A program made the translations under genes and the position numbers. Shown one piece after another: positions 54,745 through 63,621 of a stretch of 64,000 bases of DNA; the first letter of the stretch is position 1, and every line of letters starts with the position of its first letter. The notes beneath the pieces are model-generated. The model was not told where the DNA came from. It did not search any database and was given only the letters and a program-made list of their open reading frames with translations. Source of the DNA: Streptomyces muensis. Lineage in GTDB: Bacteria; Actinomycetota; Actinomycetes; Streptomycetales; Streptomycetaceae. The stretch is from contig NZ_JAKEIP010000024.1 in the NCBI RefSeq assembly GCF_021474425.1, forward strand, positions 1 to 64,000, read 5' to 3'.

Positions 54745-55188
54745 ATGGCAGATCATCTGGAAGCATCCGTCACTCTGCCGAGCGATCCCGCCTCGGTCTC
54801 CGCGGCCCGGGACTACGTGGTCACCACTCTCGCCGAGTGGGGACTGCCACCGGAGACGGAAGTGGCCGACACCATCCGCCTGATCGTCTCCGAACTCACC
54901 ACCAACGCCGTACAGCACACCCTCGGGCAGTCACCCACCTTCACGGTGGACCTCGCGCTCGACCGTGACGAACACCTGCGCATCGGGGTGACGGACAGTC
55001 ATCCCCGGTTTCCCAAGCGGCTGCCGGCCGCGGTTCAGCAGGACAACGGGCGCGGGATGGTCATCATCCGCTGGCTGACGGCGGAGTGTGGCGGCAGGCT
55101 CAGAGTGCGGCCTACGCGGGAGGGTGGGAAGACGGTTTCCATTGAACTGCCCTGGACTGTGCCGGTGCCTGCGGCGCCTGAGCCGTGA
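54745..55188 (+). CDS. Anti-sigma-factor-like ATP-binding protein (HATPase_c_2)
   Basis: 147 residues: N box LIVSELTTNAVQHT, and GVTDSHPRFP plus NGRGMVIIRWL as G1/G2 boxes of RsbW/SpoIIAB-type kinases. It lacks any sensor domain. The ATG at 54745 follows a GGGAC-like site. It forms the third part of the DUF397/XRE/HATPase set; the partner is unknown. Confidence 0.88.
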   Translation: MADHLEASVTLPSDPASVSAARDYVVTTLAEWGLPPETEVADTIRLIVSELTTNAVQHTLGQSPTFTVDLALDRDEHLRIGVTDSHPRFPKRLPAAVQQDNGRGMVIIRWLTAECGGRLRVRPTREGGKTVSIELPWTVPVPAAPEP

Positions 55189-55203
55189 GGGGTTGTGTGT
55201 TGT

Positions 55204-55247
55204 CTGCGGGTCCGTTGTGGCTGGTCGCGCAGTTCCCCGCGCCCCTT
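55204..55247. repeat. Dispersed Streptomyces intergenic repeat
   Basis: The segment containing gtggctggtcgcgcagttcc and ccgcgcccctt matches, from memory, a short repeat found many times between genes in Streptomyces genomes. It lies between convergent genes and may act as terminator-like spacer. Confidence 0.5.
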
Positions 55248-56166
55248 AGGGTTGGGACTGCTGGGCTCTGTTGAAAGTGGCCCCCAGCACTGCTCGGAAG
55301 GCGTCCGCCGCGGGTGTCGTCTCTTCCTCGCGGTATGCGATCGAGATCGTACGGCGCAGTTGCCCGCCCTCCAGCGCTCGTACCCCCACCGGAGTCACCG
55401 ATGTGCGCGCCACCATCTCCGGTACGACCGCCACTCCCAGGCCCGCGCTGGCCAGCGCGCAGACCAGTAGGTAGCCCGGTGTCGGGACGAGTACCGAAGG
55501 GGTGGCCCCGGCTCTGGTCAGGGCCGTCTCGACAGCCCGGCGGGCCGGAGCGTCCGGGGCCATGCTGATCAGGGGCTGGTCGGCGAGTTCGGTCAGGGGC
55601 AGCCGTGCGGTGCCGGTGGTGAGGGCGTGGCCCGGGGCGGACACCAGGACGAGTTCCTCGACGAGGATCGGCTCGACGGTGATCGAGGCGGGGAGCGGGG
55701 GCGGTTCTCCCGGTTCGTAGGCGTGTGTCAGGGCCAGGTCGATCTCGCCCGCCGCCACCGCCGCGACACCGGCCGACGGTTCGTAGTCGGCGACCGTAAG
55801 CTCCACGTCCGGATGGGCTCGGCGAAAGGCGCTGAGAGCCGGGGGCAGGAGGTGGATGCCTGCCGTCTGGAAGGTGCCCAGTCGGAGGGTGCCGCCGGTC
55901 AGGCCGGTCAGTCGGGCCAGTTCGTGCCGCGCTCGTTCCAGCTCGTCGAGCACTCGTCGTGCCCGGGCCACCAGCAGCTCGCCGGCACCCGTCAGCCGGG
56001 CCCCGCGGTGGTGCCGTACCAGAAGGGCGGTGCCTGCCTCGCGCTCCAGCTTGGCCAGCTGCTGGGAGAGGGCGGGCGTGGTGTAGCCGAGCCGCTCGGC
56101 GGCCCGGGTGATCGAACCCGCCTCCGCGACCGCCACGAGTGCGGCGAGCCGGACCGGGTCGTACAT
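55246..56166 (-). CDS. LysR-family transcriptional regulator
   Basis: 306 residues. N-terminal winged HTH (VRLAALVAVAEAGSITRAAERLGYTTPALSQQLAKLEREAGTALL), then an effector-binding domain (LRLGTFQTAGIHLLP...). ATG at 56164-56166. It is divergent from a LysE-type exporter gene with a 97-nt gap, the classic arrangement in which the LysR protein controls the exporter and itself. Confidence 0.9.
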   Translation of the reverse strand: MYDPVRLAALVAVAEAGSITRAAERLGYTTPALSQQLAKLEREAGTALLVRHHRGARLTGAGELLVARARRVLDELERARHELARLTGLTGGTLRLGTFQTAGIHLLPPALSAFRRAHPDVELTVADYEPSAGVAAVAAGEIDLALTHAYEPGEPPPLPASITVEPILVEELVLVSAPGHALTTGTARLPLTELADQPLISMAPDAPARRAVETALTRAGATPSVLVPTPGYLLVCALASAGLGVAVVPEMVARTSVTPVGVRALEGGQLRRTISIAYREEETTPAADAFRAVLGATFNRAQQSQP

Positions 56167-56263
56167 CAGAGTCCCTGGGGTGGAGTGGGTTAAGTGATGC
56201 TTTAGGCACTCCCAGGATATTCGAAATACCTGCTGAAGGCTCCCACGCGGCAGGCTGACGGAC

Positions 56264-56878
56264 ATGGACGCATCGCTCATCGCCTTCACCGGGGTCTCCG
56301 CCGGCCTGGTCGCCATGCCCGGGGCCGACTTCACCGTCGTCGTACGCAACGCCCTGGTCTCCCGCCGGGCCGGCATCGCCTGCGCGCTCGGGATCGGGGC
56401 GGGGCTGCTGGTGCATGTGACGCTGGCGGTGGTGGGGGTCGCCGCGGTGCTGGCCGCCGTGCCGGCGCTGTTTCGTGCGCTCCAAGTGGTCGGCGGCGTC
56501 TATGTGTTGTATCTCGGTGTCCAGACGCTGCGGCAACGGCGTGCCGAGGTCGTGGAGGAGCGCGAGGGCTCCACCGCGCGACCGCTGCGGCAGGGCTTCG
56601 TGACCAACGCCCTCAACCCGAAGGCGTCCCTGACCTTCCTCAGCGTGCTGCCCCAGTTCGTGCCCGCGGGCGCTCCCGCGCTGCCCCGGACCCTGCTGCT
56701 CGCGCTGATCGTGCTCGCGATGGCCCTGGTGTGGTTCCAGGTGGTCGCGCTGCTCGTGGATCGGCTCGGCAGGTGGCTGCGTCGCCCGCGGGCCGCCCGG
56801 GCCGTCACGACCGTCACCGGCGCCGCGCTGACGGTCTTCGGCGGTGCACTGCTCGCGGGGCCGCTGTCGGCGCTGTGA
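56264..56878 (+). CDS. LysE/RhtB-family amino-acid exporter
   Basis: 204 residues with about six hydrophobic segments and family motifs MPGADFTVVVRNALVSRRAGIACALGIGAGLLVHV near the N-terminus and GFVTNALNPKASLTFLSVLPQFV in the middle. It is an inner-membrane exporter of amino acids or related metabolites. It is probably controlled by the divergent LysR gene. Confidence 0.9.
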   Translation: MDASLIAFTGVSAGLVAMPGADFTVVVRNALVSRRAGIACALGIGAGLLVHVTLAVVGVAAVLAAVPALFRALQVVGGVYVLYLGVQTLRQRRAEVVEEREGSTARPLRQGFVTNALNPKASLTFLSVLPQFVPAGAPALPRTLLLALIVLAMALVWFQVVALLVDRLGRWLRRPRAARAVTTVTGAALTVFGGALLAGPLSAL

Positions 56879-56899
56879 GGGCCGTCTGATGGCCCCGGC

Positions 56900-56933
56900 G
56901 GCGGTGACGACGTGTCAGGCCGCCGTCACCGCC
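56900..56933. terminator. Hairpin terminator between LysE and NlpC/P60 genes
   Basis: Perfect 10-bp stem GGCGGTGACG / CGTCACCGCC with a 14-nt loop between two convergent genes, so it can serve both. Confidence 0.7.
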
Positions 56934-56943
56934 CCCGGGAAGG

Positions 56944-57417
56944 TCACTTGACCCGGCCGTACCAGACGCTCCTGGTCCAGATCTTCTGCAGCTTCACCAC
57001 GTCCCCGCTCTTCGGGGAGTGCCAGATCTTTCCCTTCCCGGCGTAGATGCCGACGTGGTAGACGTACGACCCCGAGTGGAAGAACACCAGGTCTCCGGCC
57101 TTGCGGTTCTTGGCGGAGATGTGGCGGGTCTTGTTGTACTGCTGGGCCGCCGTACGGGGCAGTTTCTTGCCCGCCTTCTTGAACGAGTACAGCGTCAGCC
57201 CGGAGCAGTCGAATCGGTTCGGCCCCGTGGCGCCCCACTTGTACGGGGAGCCCTTCTTGGAGGCCGCGACCTGGAGTGCCTTCGTCGCCGGCGTGGCCGC
57301 TTCGGCCTCGGGGGCGAAGCCGGGTGCCACTATCGAGCCGCCCACCGCGGCGATGGTGAGAGCCGAGGCCGTTCCGGCCCGGGCCATGAGCGACGGGACA
57401 CGATTGAGCGCAGTCAT
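56944..57417 (-). CDS. Secreted NlpC/P60 peptidoglycan hydrolase
   Basis: 157 residues. A signal-like N-terminus (about 1-40, ending EAEAATPATKAL) precedes an NlpC/P60 domain with catalytic Cys in NRFDCSGLTLYSF, His in YVYHVGIYAG and a third polar residue in KIWHSPKSGDVV. It is a small, single-domain D,L-endopeptidase that would cut stem peptides. The ATG at 57415-57417 is the family-consistent start; the frame reads upstream through the riboswitch. Probably controlled by c-di-AMP through the leader. Confidence 0.88.
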   Translation of the reverse strand: MTALNRVPSLMARAGTASALTIAAVGGSIVAPGFAPEAEAATPATKALQVAASKKGSPYKWGATGPNRFDCSGLTLYSFKKAGKKLPRTAAQQYNKTRHISAKNRKAGDLVFFHSGSYVYHVGIYAGKGKIWHSPKSGDVVKLQKIWTRSVWYGRVK

Positions 57418-57424
57418 GCGCAAC

Positions 57425-57546
57425 CCTTCGTCAGCCGCCTGTGAAGGATGACCTGTCGGATTCGGGCTGGCGAAGTTGCCCGGCCGCGTTGCCGCGGCTT
57501 CACCCCAAGGGTTGCTCGGCTCGAACGAACGTCCGCTCCGGCGACC
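57425..57546 (-). ncRNA. Probable c-di-AMP (ydaO/yuaA) riboswitch
   Basis: On the minus strand the leader contains ggggtgaagcc, ggccgggcaac, then cccgaatccgacagg and aggcggctgacgaagg, just before the NlpC/P60 start. The ordered blocks GGGGTGAA...GCCGGGCAAC...CCGAATCCGACAG are the hallmark of the ydaO riboswitch, which in Streptomyces precedes cell-wall hydrolase genes. The boundaries are approximate. A further region (57547-57735) shows no gene. Confidence 0.72.
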
Positions 57547-57735
57547 CGTCTTGCTCGGGTCCTCCACTCCTGCCGATCCACTCCTGTCGACCGGTCATCC
57601 GGGCGGCGGCAGGACTCGGCGTCCGCCCGGACCGCCCCGCCGCTGTGGCGGGGGCTTGTCGTCAGACAGGGATCTTGACGCACGGTTGAACGAAAATCCC
57701 AACGGAACCGGGGATTTGTGGCGTTACTCACCACT

Positions 57736-57777
57736 CACCCGTTCGGGTGGACACCCCCCTGTTCGAGTGGGTGTCCA
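57736..57777. other. Overlapping hairpins in a 420-nt gene-free stretch
   Basis: CACCC-gttc-GGGTG (57736-57749) overlaps TGGACACCC / GGGTGTCCA (57748-57756 and 57769-57777, 12-nt loop). Forming one excludes the other at 57748-57749. They lie upstream of the riboswitch-controlled gene and may be part of its promoter or an operator pair; nothing else is recognisable at 57778-57917. Confidence 0.4.
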
Positions 57778-57917
57778 GGCGCCCAACGAGCCCCGGACCA
57801 GGGACGGAACGCCGGATTCCGACTCGGGGTCATGCCCGTTGTGCAACCTTGACGGGCGCGCAAAAGGAGACGTGGCTACGCCGAAAGGGGGTACGTCGTT
57901 TGGTGCGTTTCAGCTCC

Positions 57918-57956
57918 GTTCCGGACGCCTCGTCAGTGGGTCGAGACGTCCGGAAC
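57918..57956 (-). terminator. Hairpin after the small hypothetical gene
   Basis: Perfect 10-bp stem GTTCCGGACG / CGTCCGGAAC with a 19-nt loop, 17 nt beyond the stop of the leftward gene ending at 57973. Confidence 0.5.
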
Positions 57957-57972
57957 CGGTCTGTACACGTCG

Positions 57973-58281
57973 TCAACTGTCCGAGCGCGGCGGCACCGTG
58001 ACGCGAGCCGTGCGGCGCTCTCCGTCCAGCACGCGCAACGCACGCGCCAGCGTGGGAGCGTGCAGCTCCGTCTCGCCCCGCTGATGCATCAGCGCCAGCG
58101 CGTCCCGGAGCTCGACGGCCCTGCTCACGAGCGCCTGGGCGGCGCGCAGTCCGCTGTAGGTGTCGCCGTGCCGGCCCGGGTTGATCCGGCCCAGCAGGTC
58201 CACGGCGTCGAGGTAACGGTCGATCAACTCGCCCTCCGCGCGGGTCAGCGCGGGCAACGGCGGCAGCTCGGGTGGAAGCAC
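57973..58281 (-). CDS. Small hypothetical protein coupled to clpP
   Basis: 102 residues, predicted helical (LTRAEGELIDRYLDAVDLLGRINPG...GLRAAQALVSRAVELRDALALMH), with no motif I recognise. GTG start 7 nt after the clpP stop, so it is likely co-transcribed and coupled with it. Codon bias supports a real gene. It might be an adaptor or assembly factor for the ClpP paralogue, but that rests only on position. Confidence 0.65.
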   Translation of the reverse strand: MLPPELPPLPALTRAEGELIDRYLDAVDLLGRINPGRHGDTYSGLRAAQALVSRAVELRDALALMHQRGETELHAPTLARALRVLDGERRTARVTVPPRSDS

Positions 58282-58288
58282 CGGCCGA

Positions 58289-58924
58289 TCACCGCCCCGT
58301 GGGCGGCGCGAGGGTGGTCTTGCGGCTGGGGATGATCGCGTCCACCAGCCCGTACTCCAGCGCCTCCTGGGCGCTGAGGACCTTGTCCCGCTCGATGTCC
58401 TCGCTCACCTGCTCGCGGCTGCGTCCGGAGTGCAGGGCGAGCATCTCCTCCAGACGGGTCCGAACACGCGTCAGTTCGGCGGCCTGGATGGCCAGATCGC
58501 TGGCCTGGCCCTCGATCGGCTCGGGCAGTCCCGGCTGATGGATCACCACCCGGGCGCCCGGCAGCGCGAATCGCTTGCCCGGCGTGCCCGCGGCGAGCAG
58601 CACCGCGCCGGCCGCGCCGGCCTGGCCCAGGCAGATCGTCTCCACGTCACAGGTGACGTACCGCATGGTGTCGTAGATCGCCGACATGGCGCTGAACGAG
58701 CCGCCCGGCGAGTTGATGTACAGCGAGATGCCCCGGTCGGGTTCCTTGTGCTCCAGGTACATGAACTGGGCCATCACGTCGTTCGCCGAGATGTCGTCGA
58801 TCTGTGTGCCGAGGAAGACGATCCGCTCCTCGAGCAGCTTCGAGTAGGGGTCCTGCGTCCTGGTGCCGGTGCTCGTGCGCTCCGTGAACTCGGGCAGCAC
58901 ATGGCGGGCGGTCGGTCGGGTCAT
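58289..58924 (-). CDS. ClpP-family protein lacking the catalytic serine
   Basis: 211 residues with the ClpP fold signature: [22 protein letters not shown], and ARVVIHQPG with His129, then [22 protein letters not shown] with Asp180. The nucleophile motif, normally GQAAS followed by small residues, reads [11 protein letters not shown], so the Ser position is Ala104. The protein should be proteolytically inactive alone, like ClpR subunits of cyanobacteria and plastids, and may serve in mixed ClpP rings. ATG start with GGGAG upstream; no propeptide is obvious. Divergent from a Phd-type antitoxin gene. Confidence 0.85.
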   Translation of the reverse strand: MTRPTARHVLPEFTERTSTGTRTQDPYSKLLEERIVFLGTQIDDISANDVMAQFMYLEHKEPDRGISLYINSPGGSFSAMSAIYDTMRYVTCDVETICLGQAGAAGAVLLAAGTPGKRFALPGARVVIHQPGLPEPIEGQASDLAIQAAELTRVRTRLEEMLALHSGRSREQVSEDIERDKVLSAQEALEYGLVDAIIPSRKTTLAPPTGR

Positions 58925-58958
58925 GGCTCACGCTCCCTTGGCGGGGTGCCTGTAAAAA

Positions 58959-58975
58959 ATGTACAGGACGTACAT
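58959..58975. promoter_or_regulatory. Inverted-repeat operator before the antitoxin gene
   Basis: ATGTACaggacGTACAT, a perfect 6-bp dyad, lies just upstream of a -10-like TAATGT (58981-58986) and 17 nt before the ATG. It fits an autoregulatory Phd/YefM operator, and also stands in the clpP divergent promoter. Confidence 0.5.
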
Positions 58976-58992
58976 GACGTAATGTGGGGAGC

Positions 58993-59280
58993 ATGGCCTA
59001 CGAGATTCCGGTGACGCAAGCCAGGGCTGAGCTCGCCGATCTGATCAATCGCGTGGTGTACGGCGGTGAACGCGTCGTCGTGACGCGGCACGGAAAGCCC
59101 CTCGTCGCCCTTGTCTCCGCCGCTGACCTGGAGCGACTGGAGAAACTCGGAGAGCCGGCGGAACTCGCCGAGGAGCAGGTGATCAGCGCGGTCTCCAGCG
59201 TCCGCGAGGTCGCTTCCGCTCCTCGCGAACGGCAGCGCTTCGGTATCGCCGCCGAGCATCGGGGACCGAGCCCCTCGTAG
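58993..59280 (+). CDS. Phd/YefM-family antitoxin-like protein
   Basis: 95 residues with the Phd/YefM N-terminal fold YEIPVTQARAELADLINRVVYGGERVVVTRHGKPLVALVSAADLERLE, which binds operator DNA. No toxin gene follows: a strong terminator comes 32 nt after the stop. It is therefore either an orphan antitoxin or a stand-alone regulator. ATG at 58993 is used rather than an in-frame GTG at 58984 that lies on the -10. Confidence 0.85.
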   Translation: MAYEIPVTQARAELADLINRVVYGGERVVVTRHGKPLVALVSAADLERLEKLGEPAELAEEQVISAVSSVREVASAPRERQRFGIAAEHRGPSPS

Positions 59281-59311
59281 CGCCCGCCGCCCGGGCCACC
59301 GGAAAGCAAAG

Positions 59312-59351
59312 GACCGTGCACCCCCGTCCGCTACAGCGGGGGTGCACGGTC
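59312..59351. terminator. Strong hairpin terminator
   Basis: Perfect 15-bp stem GACCGTGCACCCCCG / CGGGGGTGCACGGTC with a 10-nt loop, between the convergent Phd gene and the membrane protein gene. Confidence 0.85.
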
Positions 59352-59370
59352 GCTTCGGTGTGCCGATCGG

Positions 59371-60390
59371 TCAGCCGACGGTGGCCGGCTCCCTCTCGGT
59401 CGTGGGCTCGGTGCTCGTCGTACGCGCCTTCCTGAGGGTGCTGCCCAGCAGCACGGCGCCCAGGCCGAGCGCGGCCCACCAGGCCAGCGTCAGGGCCGGG
59501 CCGGTCGCCGCGGCGCCGTCGAAGAAGGACACCGAGCGCAGCAGGGTCGTCCCCGCGCCGGGCGGCAGCCACTGACCGATCACGCCGACCGGCTCGGGCA
59601 GCATCTGCGGCGCCGAGGCGGCCCCGGAGAAGGGGTTGCCGACCAGCATCACGACCGCGGCCATGAGGCCGACGCCGGCCGGCCCGACCAGAGCGGCGAG
59701 ACCGGCGACGGCGGCGCTCACGGCCAGCGTCGTCAGGCCGAACACCCCGGCCTCGGCCCACCAGTCGCCGGTGAGAACGCCCAGCCAGCTGTGCGCGAGC
59801 GAGGCCGCGATCACGCCGATCAGCGCGGCGGCACCGACCAGGCCGCCCACGGCACGGACGCCCCGCAGTCCGAGCAGGGTCACCGCCGCGCCGGCCGCCA
59901 GGCCGGCCAGGGCGAGCGGCAGGACGCTCGCGGTGAGGGCGGAGCCGCGCGGGTCCGACGTGGGCGCGGGCACGACGTCGACCGTCCTGACCTCCGTGCC
60001 CTGGCCGGCGGCCTGCTGTGCCACCGCCTGCTGGAGCAGCTGGGCGACGGCCGGACTCGCGGCCGACGCGGTCAGCAGCTTCGGGCCCTGCGGGGCGACG
60101 ACGACAGCGCCGTACACGGTCCGGTCCTCGACGGCCTCCCTGGCGGCGGCCTCGTCGGCGTAGCGGTGGATCTCGAACGCGCCCTCGTGCCGTGTGAGTT
60201 GCCGCTCCACCTGGGCGGTGGCGGCGGTCGGCCCGGCCACCGCGAGAGGCAGGTCGCGGGGAGCGGTGCGGGCGGCGGGCCAGGCGAAGGCCCACAGGGC
60301 GAGGGCGGCGAGGACGGGGACGAGGAGGACGACCGCGACCAGACGCCGATGTGCGGTGCTCCTGGGCGGTGTAGCGGAGGGGGTGGTCAT
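59371..60390 (-). CDS. ABC-2/YhgE-type membrane protein
   Basis: 339 residues: one N-terminal helix (about 15-35), a large extracytoplasmic region (about 36-165, with YGAVVVAPQGPKLL), then five to six hydrophobic segments (about 170-325). This is the topology of YhgE/Pip-like and ABC-2 permease proteins. No ATPase is encoded beside it. It is divergent from a TetR gene with paired operators, so it is probably TetR-repressed and may act in efflux or envelope defence. Confidence 0.75.
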   Translation of the reverse strand: MTTPSATPPRSTAHRRLVAVVLLVPVLAALALWAFAWPAARTAPRDLPLAVAGPTAATAQVERQLTRHEGAFEIHRYADEAAAREAVEDRTVYGAVVVAPQGPKLLTASAASPAVAQLLQQAVAQQAAGQGTEVRTVDVVPAPTSDPRGSALTASVLPLALAGLAAGAAVTLLGLRGVRAVGGLVGAAALIGVIAASLAHSWLGVLTGDWWAEAGVFGLTTLAVSAAVAGLAALVGPAGVGLMAAVVMLVGNPFSGAASAPQMLPEPVGVIGQWLPPGAGTTLLRSVSFFDGAAATGPALTLAWWAALGLGAVLLGSTLRKARTTSTEPTTEREPATVG

Positions 60391-60415
60391 GAGGGCTCCC
60401 TCGGGGAGGTGGCGT

Positions 60416-60500
60416 AAAAAGAAGGATCGTTCGTTTTGCTTGTGCCTCCACGGTCCTGCCGCCCGTCGCACTTGTCAAGAAGGAATGTTCGTTTTACTTT
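60416..60500. promoter_or_regulatory. Two direct copies of a TetR-type operator
   Basis: agaaggatcgttcgttttgctt (from 60420) and agaaggaatgttcgttttactt (from 60478) are near-identical, each an imperfect dyad (aaa-gaa...ttc-ttt). One lies close to each divergent start, in the gap between the membrane protein (left) and TetR (right) genes. Confidence 0.65.
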
Positions 60501-60507
60501 GTGGACC

Positions 60508-61155
60508 ATGGCACGCGTATCCCAGGAGCACCTCGACGCCCGCCGCCGGCAGATCCTCGACGGTGCCGCGCGGCTCTTCGCCCGCAACGGCTTCCACGCC
60601 ACCTCCATGCAGGACGTGCTGAAGGAGGTCGACCTGTCGGCAGGCGCGGTGTACCGCTACTTCAGCGGCAAGGACGAGCTCATCGCCGCGATCGTCAAAG
60701 AGGTGCTCGGCGAGATCCGCGCGGCCTTCGAGGACGTGTCCCGGCACAGCCCGCCTCCGCCGCCGGACATCCTGGTCGGCCTGGTCCTGGGACGGACCCT
60801 GCGCGTCTGGCCGTCCCTGAACAGCGACGGTGAAGCACTGTTCCCGCGCCTGATGCTGCAGGTCTGGGCGGAGACCGTGCGCAACGAGGAGCTGGCGGCC
60901 GTTCTGACGGAGGTGTACACGGAGCTGCGCGAGAGATGGGTGCTGGCCGTCGAGGCGTACCAGAAGGCCGGGATGATGCGGTCGGACATCCCCGCGGAAC
61001 ACGCGGCACGCACCATGATCGCCGCGGTGCAGGGGTTCATCGCCCAGCAGGCCCTCTTCGGGGCGGCGCCGGTGGAGGTCCTCCAGGACGGTCTGCGGGC
61101 GCTGACCAGCATGCGGGACGAAGGAACCGCAACCGGTGGATCACAGCTCGGTTAA
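60508..61155 (+). CDS. TetR-family transcriptional regulator
   Basis: 215 residues. N-terminal [54 protein letters not shown] is typical TetR; the C-terminal domain (about 60-200) is a ligand-binding helical region of the TetR_C_6-like kind. ATG at 60508. It is divergent from the membrane protein gene, and the paired operator in the gap suggests control of both genes. Confidence 0.9.
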   Translation: MARVSQEHLDARRRQILDGAARLFARNGFHATSMQDVLKEVDLSAGAVYRYFSGKDELIAAIVKEVLGEIRAAFEDVSRHSPPPPPDILVGLVLGRTLRVWPSLNSDGEALFPRLMLQVWAETVRNEELAAVLTEVYTELRERWVLAVEAYQKAGMMRSDIPAEHAARTMIAAVQGFIAQQALFGAAPVEVLQDGLRALTSMRDEGTATGGSQLG

Positions 61156-61268
61156 CTTGCTCGAAACGCGGTCCAACTAGCCTGCCCATCCACGCCACCA
61201 GGCACTTTGCCACGTGGCCGCGGCAACCGGACCCCGCACGGTCCGGAGCGAGGACTGTGAGGTGGGAC

Positions 61269-61571
61269 GTGCAACTGACCCCGCACGAGCAAGAGAGGCT
61301 GCTCATCCACGTGGCGGCCGACGTGGCCGAGAAGCGCCGCGCCCGTGGGCTGAGGCTGAACCACCCCGAGGCGGTCGCCCTCATCACGTCGCACATCCTC
61401 GAGGGCGCCCGGGACGGCCGTACGGTCGCCGAGCTCATGTCCTCCGGACGCAAGCTGCTCACCAGGGACGACGTCATGGAGGGCATCCCCGAGATGATCC
61501 ACGACGTCCAGGTCGAGGCGACCTTCCCGGACGGCACCAAGCTCGTCACCGTCCACGACCCGATCGTCTGA
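61269..61571 (+). CDS. ureA: Urease subunit gamma
   Basis: 100 residues, the standard length: [38 protein letters not shown]...GRTVAELM...[33 protein letters not shown] start at 61269. First gene of the urease operon; gamma packs with beta and alpha to form the (abc)3 enzyme hydrolysing urea to ammonia and carbamate. The 113-nt upstream gap holds no clear promoter beyond a TAGCCT box near 61178. Confidence 0.93.
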   Translation: MQLTPHEQERLLIHVAADVAEKRRARGLRLNHPEAVALITSHILEGARDGRTVAELMSSGRKLLTRDDVMEGIPEMIHDVQVEATFPDGTKLVTVHDPIV

Positions 61572-61582
61572 CGGGGGCTGCC

Positions 61583-61894
61583 GTGATTCCCGGAGAGATC
61601 CTGTTCGCTTCCGACCCGATCGTCTACAACGAGGGCCGTGACGTCACCCGGCTGACCGTCCTCAACGCCGCCGACCGGCCCGTCCAGGTCGGCTCCCACT
61701 ACCACTTCGCCGAGGCCAACCCCGGCCTGGAGTTCGACCGCGCGGCAGCCCGCGGCAAGCGGCTCAACGTCGCCGCCGGCACCGCCGTGCGCTTCGAGCC
61801 CGGGATCCCCGTCGACGTCGAACTCGTCCCGCTGACCGGCGCCCGCGTGGTGCCCGGACTGCGCGGCGAGACCGGAGGTGCCCTCGATGCCTGA
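61583..61894 (+). CDS. ureB: Urease subunit beta
   Basis: 103 residues: [52 protein letters not shown] and [17 protein letters not shown] are the UreB core. GTG start 12 nt after ureA; the stop overlaps ureC by 8 nt, so the three are coupled. Confidence 0.93.
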   Translation: MIPGEILFASDPIVYNEGRDVTRLTVLNAADRPVQVGSHYHFAEANPGLEFDRAAARGKRLNVAAGTAVRFEPGIPVDVELVPLTGARVVPGLRGETGGALDA

Positions 61895-63608
61895 GATCTC
61901 CCGTGCCGCGTACGCCGACCTGTTCGGGCCGACCACCGGCGACCGCATCCGGCTCGCCGACACCGATCTGCTCGTCGAGATCGAGGAGGACCGCAGCGGC
62001 GGTCCCGGGCTCGCCGGGGACGAGGCCGTGTTCGGCGGCGGCAAGGTCATCCGCGAGTCCATGGGCCAGTCCCGGGCCACCCGCGCCGACGGCACCCCCG
62101 ACACGGTGATCACCGGCGTCGTGATCATCGACCACTGGGGCATCGTCAAGGCCGACGTCGGCATCCGCGACGGCCGGATCACCGGCATCGGCAAGGCCGG
62201 CAACCCCGACACCATGGACGGGATCCACCCCGACCTCGTCATCGGCCCCGAGACCGAGATCATCGCCGGCAACGGGCGGATCCTGACGGCCGGCGCCATC
62301 GACGCGCACGTCCACTTCATCTGCCCGCAGATCGCCGACGAGGCGCTGTCCTCCGGCGTCACCACCCTCGTCGGCGGCGGCACCGGACCCGCCGAGGGCT
62401 CCAAGGCGACCACCGTCACGCCCGGCCCGTGGCACCTGGCCCGGATGCTGGAGGCGATGGAGCAGTACCCGCTCAACATCGGCTTCCTCGGCAAGGGCAA
62501 CACCGTCTCCCACGAGGCGATGCTGTCCCAGATCCGAGGCGGCGCGCTCGGGCTGAAGCTGCACGAGGACTGGGGCTCCACGCCCGCCGTCATCGACGCC
62601 TCGCTGACCGTCGCCGACCGGACCGGCATCCAGGTCGCCATCCACACGGACACGCTGAACGAGGCGGGCTTCGTCGGTGACACGCTGGCGGCCATCGCCG
62701 GACGCGGCATCCACGCGTACCACACCGAGGGCGCGGGCGGCGGGCACGCGCCGGACATCATGACCGTCGTCTCCGAGCCGCACGTGCTGCCCAGCTCGAC
62801 CAACCCGACCCGGCCGTTCACCGTCAACACCGCCGAGGAACACCTCGACATGCTGATGGTGTGCCACCACCTCAACGCGGCCGTGCCCGAGGACCTCGCC
62901 TTCGCCGAGTCGCGGATCCGGCCGTCGACGATCGGCGCGGAGGACGTCCTGCACGACCTCGGCGCGATCTCGATCATCTCGTCGGACGCGCAGGCCATGG
63001 GCCGGGTGGGCGAGGTCGTCATGCGGACCTGGCAGACCGCCCATGTGATGAAGCGGCGCCGCGGCGCGCTGCCCGGCGACGGGCGGGCCGACAACCAGCG
63101 GGTGCGGCGGTACGTCGCCAAGTACACGATCAACCCGGCGCTCGCGCAGGGCCTGGCCCGCGAGATCGGCTCCGTGGAGAGCGGCAAGCTCGCCGACCTG
63201 GTGCTGTGGGAGCCGGCGTTCTTCGGGGTCAAGCCGCAGCTCGTCATCAAGGGCGGGCAGATCGCGTACGCGCAGATGGGCGACGCCAACGCCTCGATCC
63301 CGACGCCGCAGCCGATCCTCCCGCGGCCGATGTACGGGGCGATCGGGCGGGCGCCCGCCGCCAACTCGTTCAACTTCGTGGCGCCGCTGGCCATCGAGGA
63401 CGGGCTTCCGGAGCGGCTCCAGCTCGGCAAGCGGTTCGTGGCCATCGAGTCGACGCGTGGGGTCACCAAGGCCGACATGCGGCAGAACGACGCGCGGCCC
63501 GAGGTGCGGGTGGACCCCGACAGCTTCGCCGTGCACATCGACGGGGAGCTGGTGGAGGCCGCGCCGGCCGCCGAACTGCCCATGGCCCAGCGGTACTTCC
63601 TCTTCTGA
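61887..63608 (+). CDS. ureC: Urease subunit alpha (catalytic, nickel-binding)
   Basis: 573 residues, normal length. Metal ligands are in [12 protein letters not shown]; the carbamylated Lys is in [41 protein letters not shown] and the flap MVCHHLN with the catalytic His are all present. It holds the dinuclear Ni site. ATG at 61887 follows GGAGG. Maturation proteins should follow; ureF starts 14 nt later. Confidence 0.95.
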   Translation: MPEISRAAYADLFGPTTGDRIRLADTDLLVEIEEDRSGGPGLAGDEAVFGGGKVIRESMGQSRATRADGTPDTVITGVVIIDHWGIVKADVGIRDGRITGIGKAGNPDTMDGIHPDLVIGPETEIIAGNGRILTAGAIDAHVHFICPQIADEALSSGVTTLVGGGTGPAEGSKATTVTPGPWHLARMLEAMEQYPLNIGFLGKGNTVSHEAMLSQIRGGALGLKLHEDWGSTPAVIDASLTVADRTGIQVAIHTDTLNEAGFVGDTLAAIAGRGIHAYHTEGAGGGHAPDIMTVVSEPHVLPSSTNPTRPFTVNTAEEHLDMLMVCHHLNAAVPEDLAFAESRIRPSTIGAEDVLHDLGAISIISSDAQAMGRVGEVVMRTWQTAHVMKRRRGALPGDGRADNQRVRRYVAKYTINPALAQGLAREIGSVESGKLADLVLWEPAFFGVKPQLVIKGGQIAYAQMGDANASIPTPQPILPRPMYGAIGRAPAANSFNFVAPLAIEDGLPERLQLGKRFVAIESTRGVTKADMRQNDARPEVRVDPDSFAVHIDGELVEAAPAAELPMAQRYFLF

Positions 63609-63621
63609 GAGCCGGGATCCC

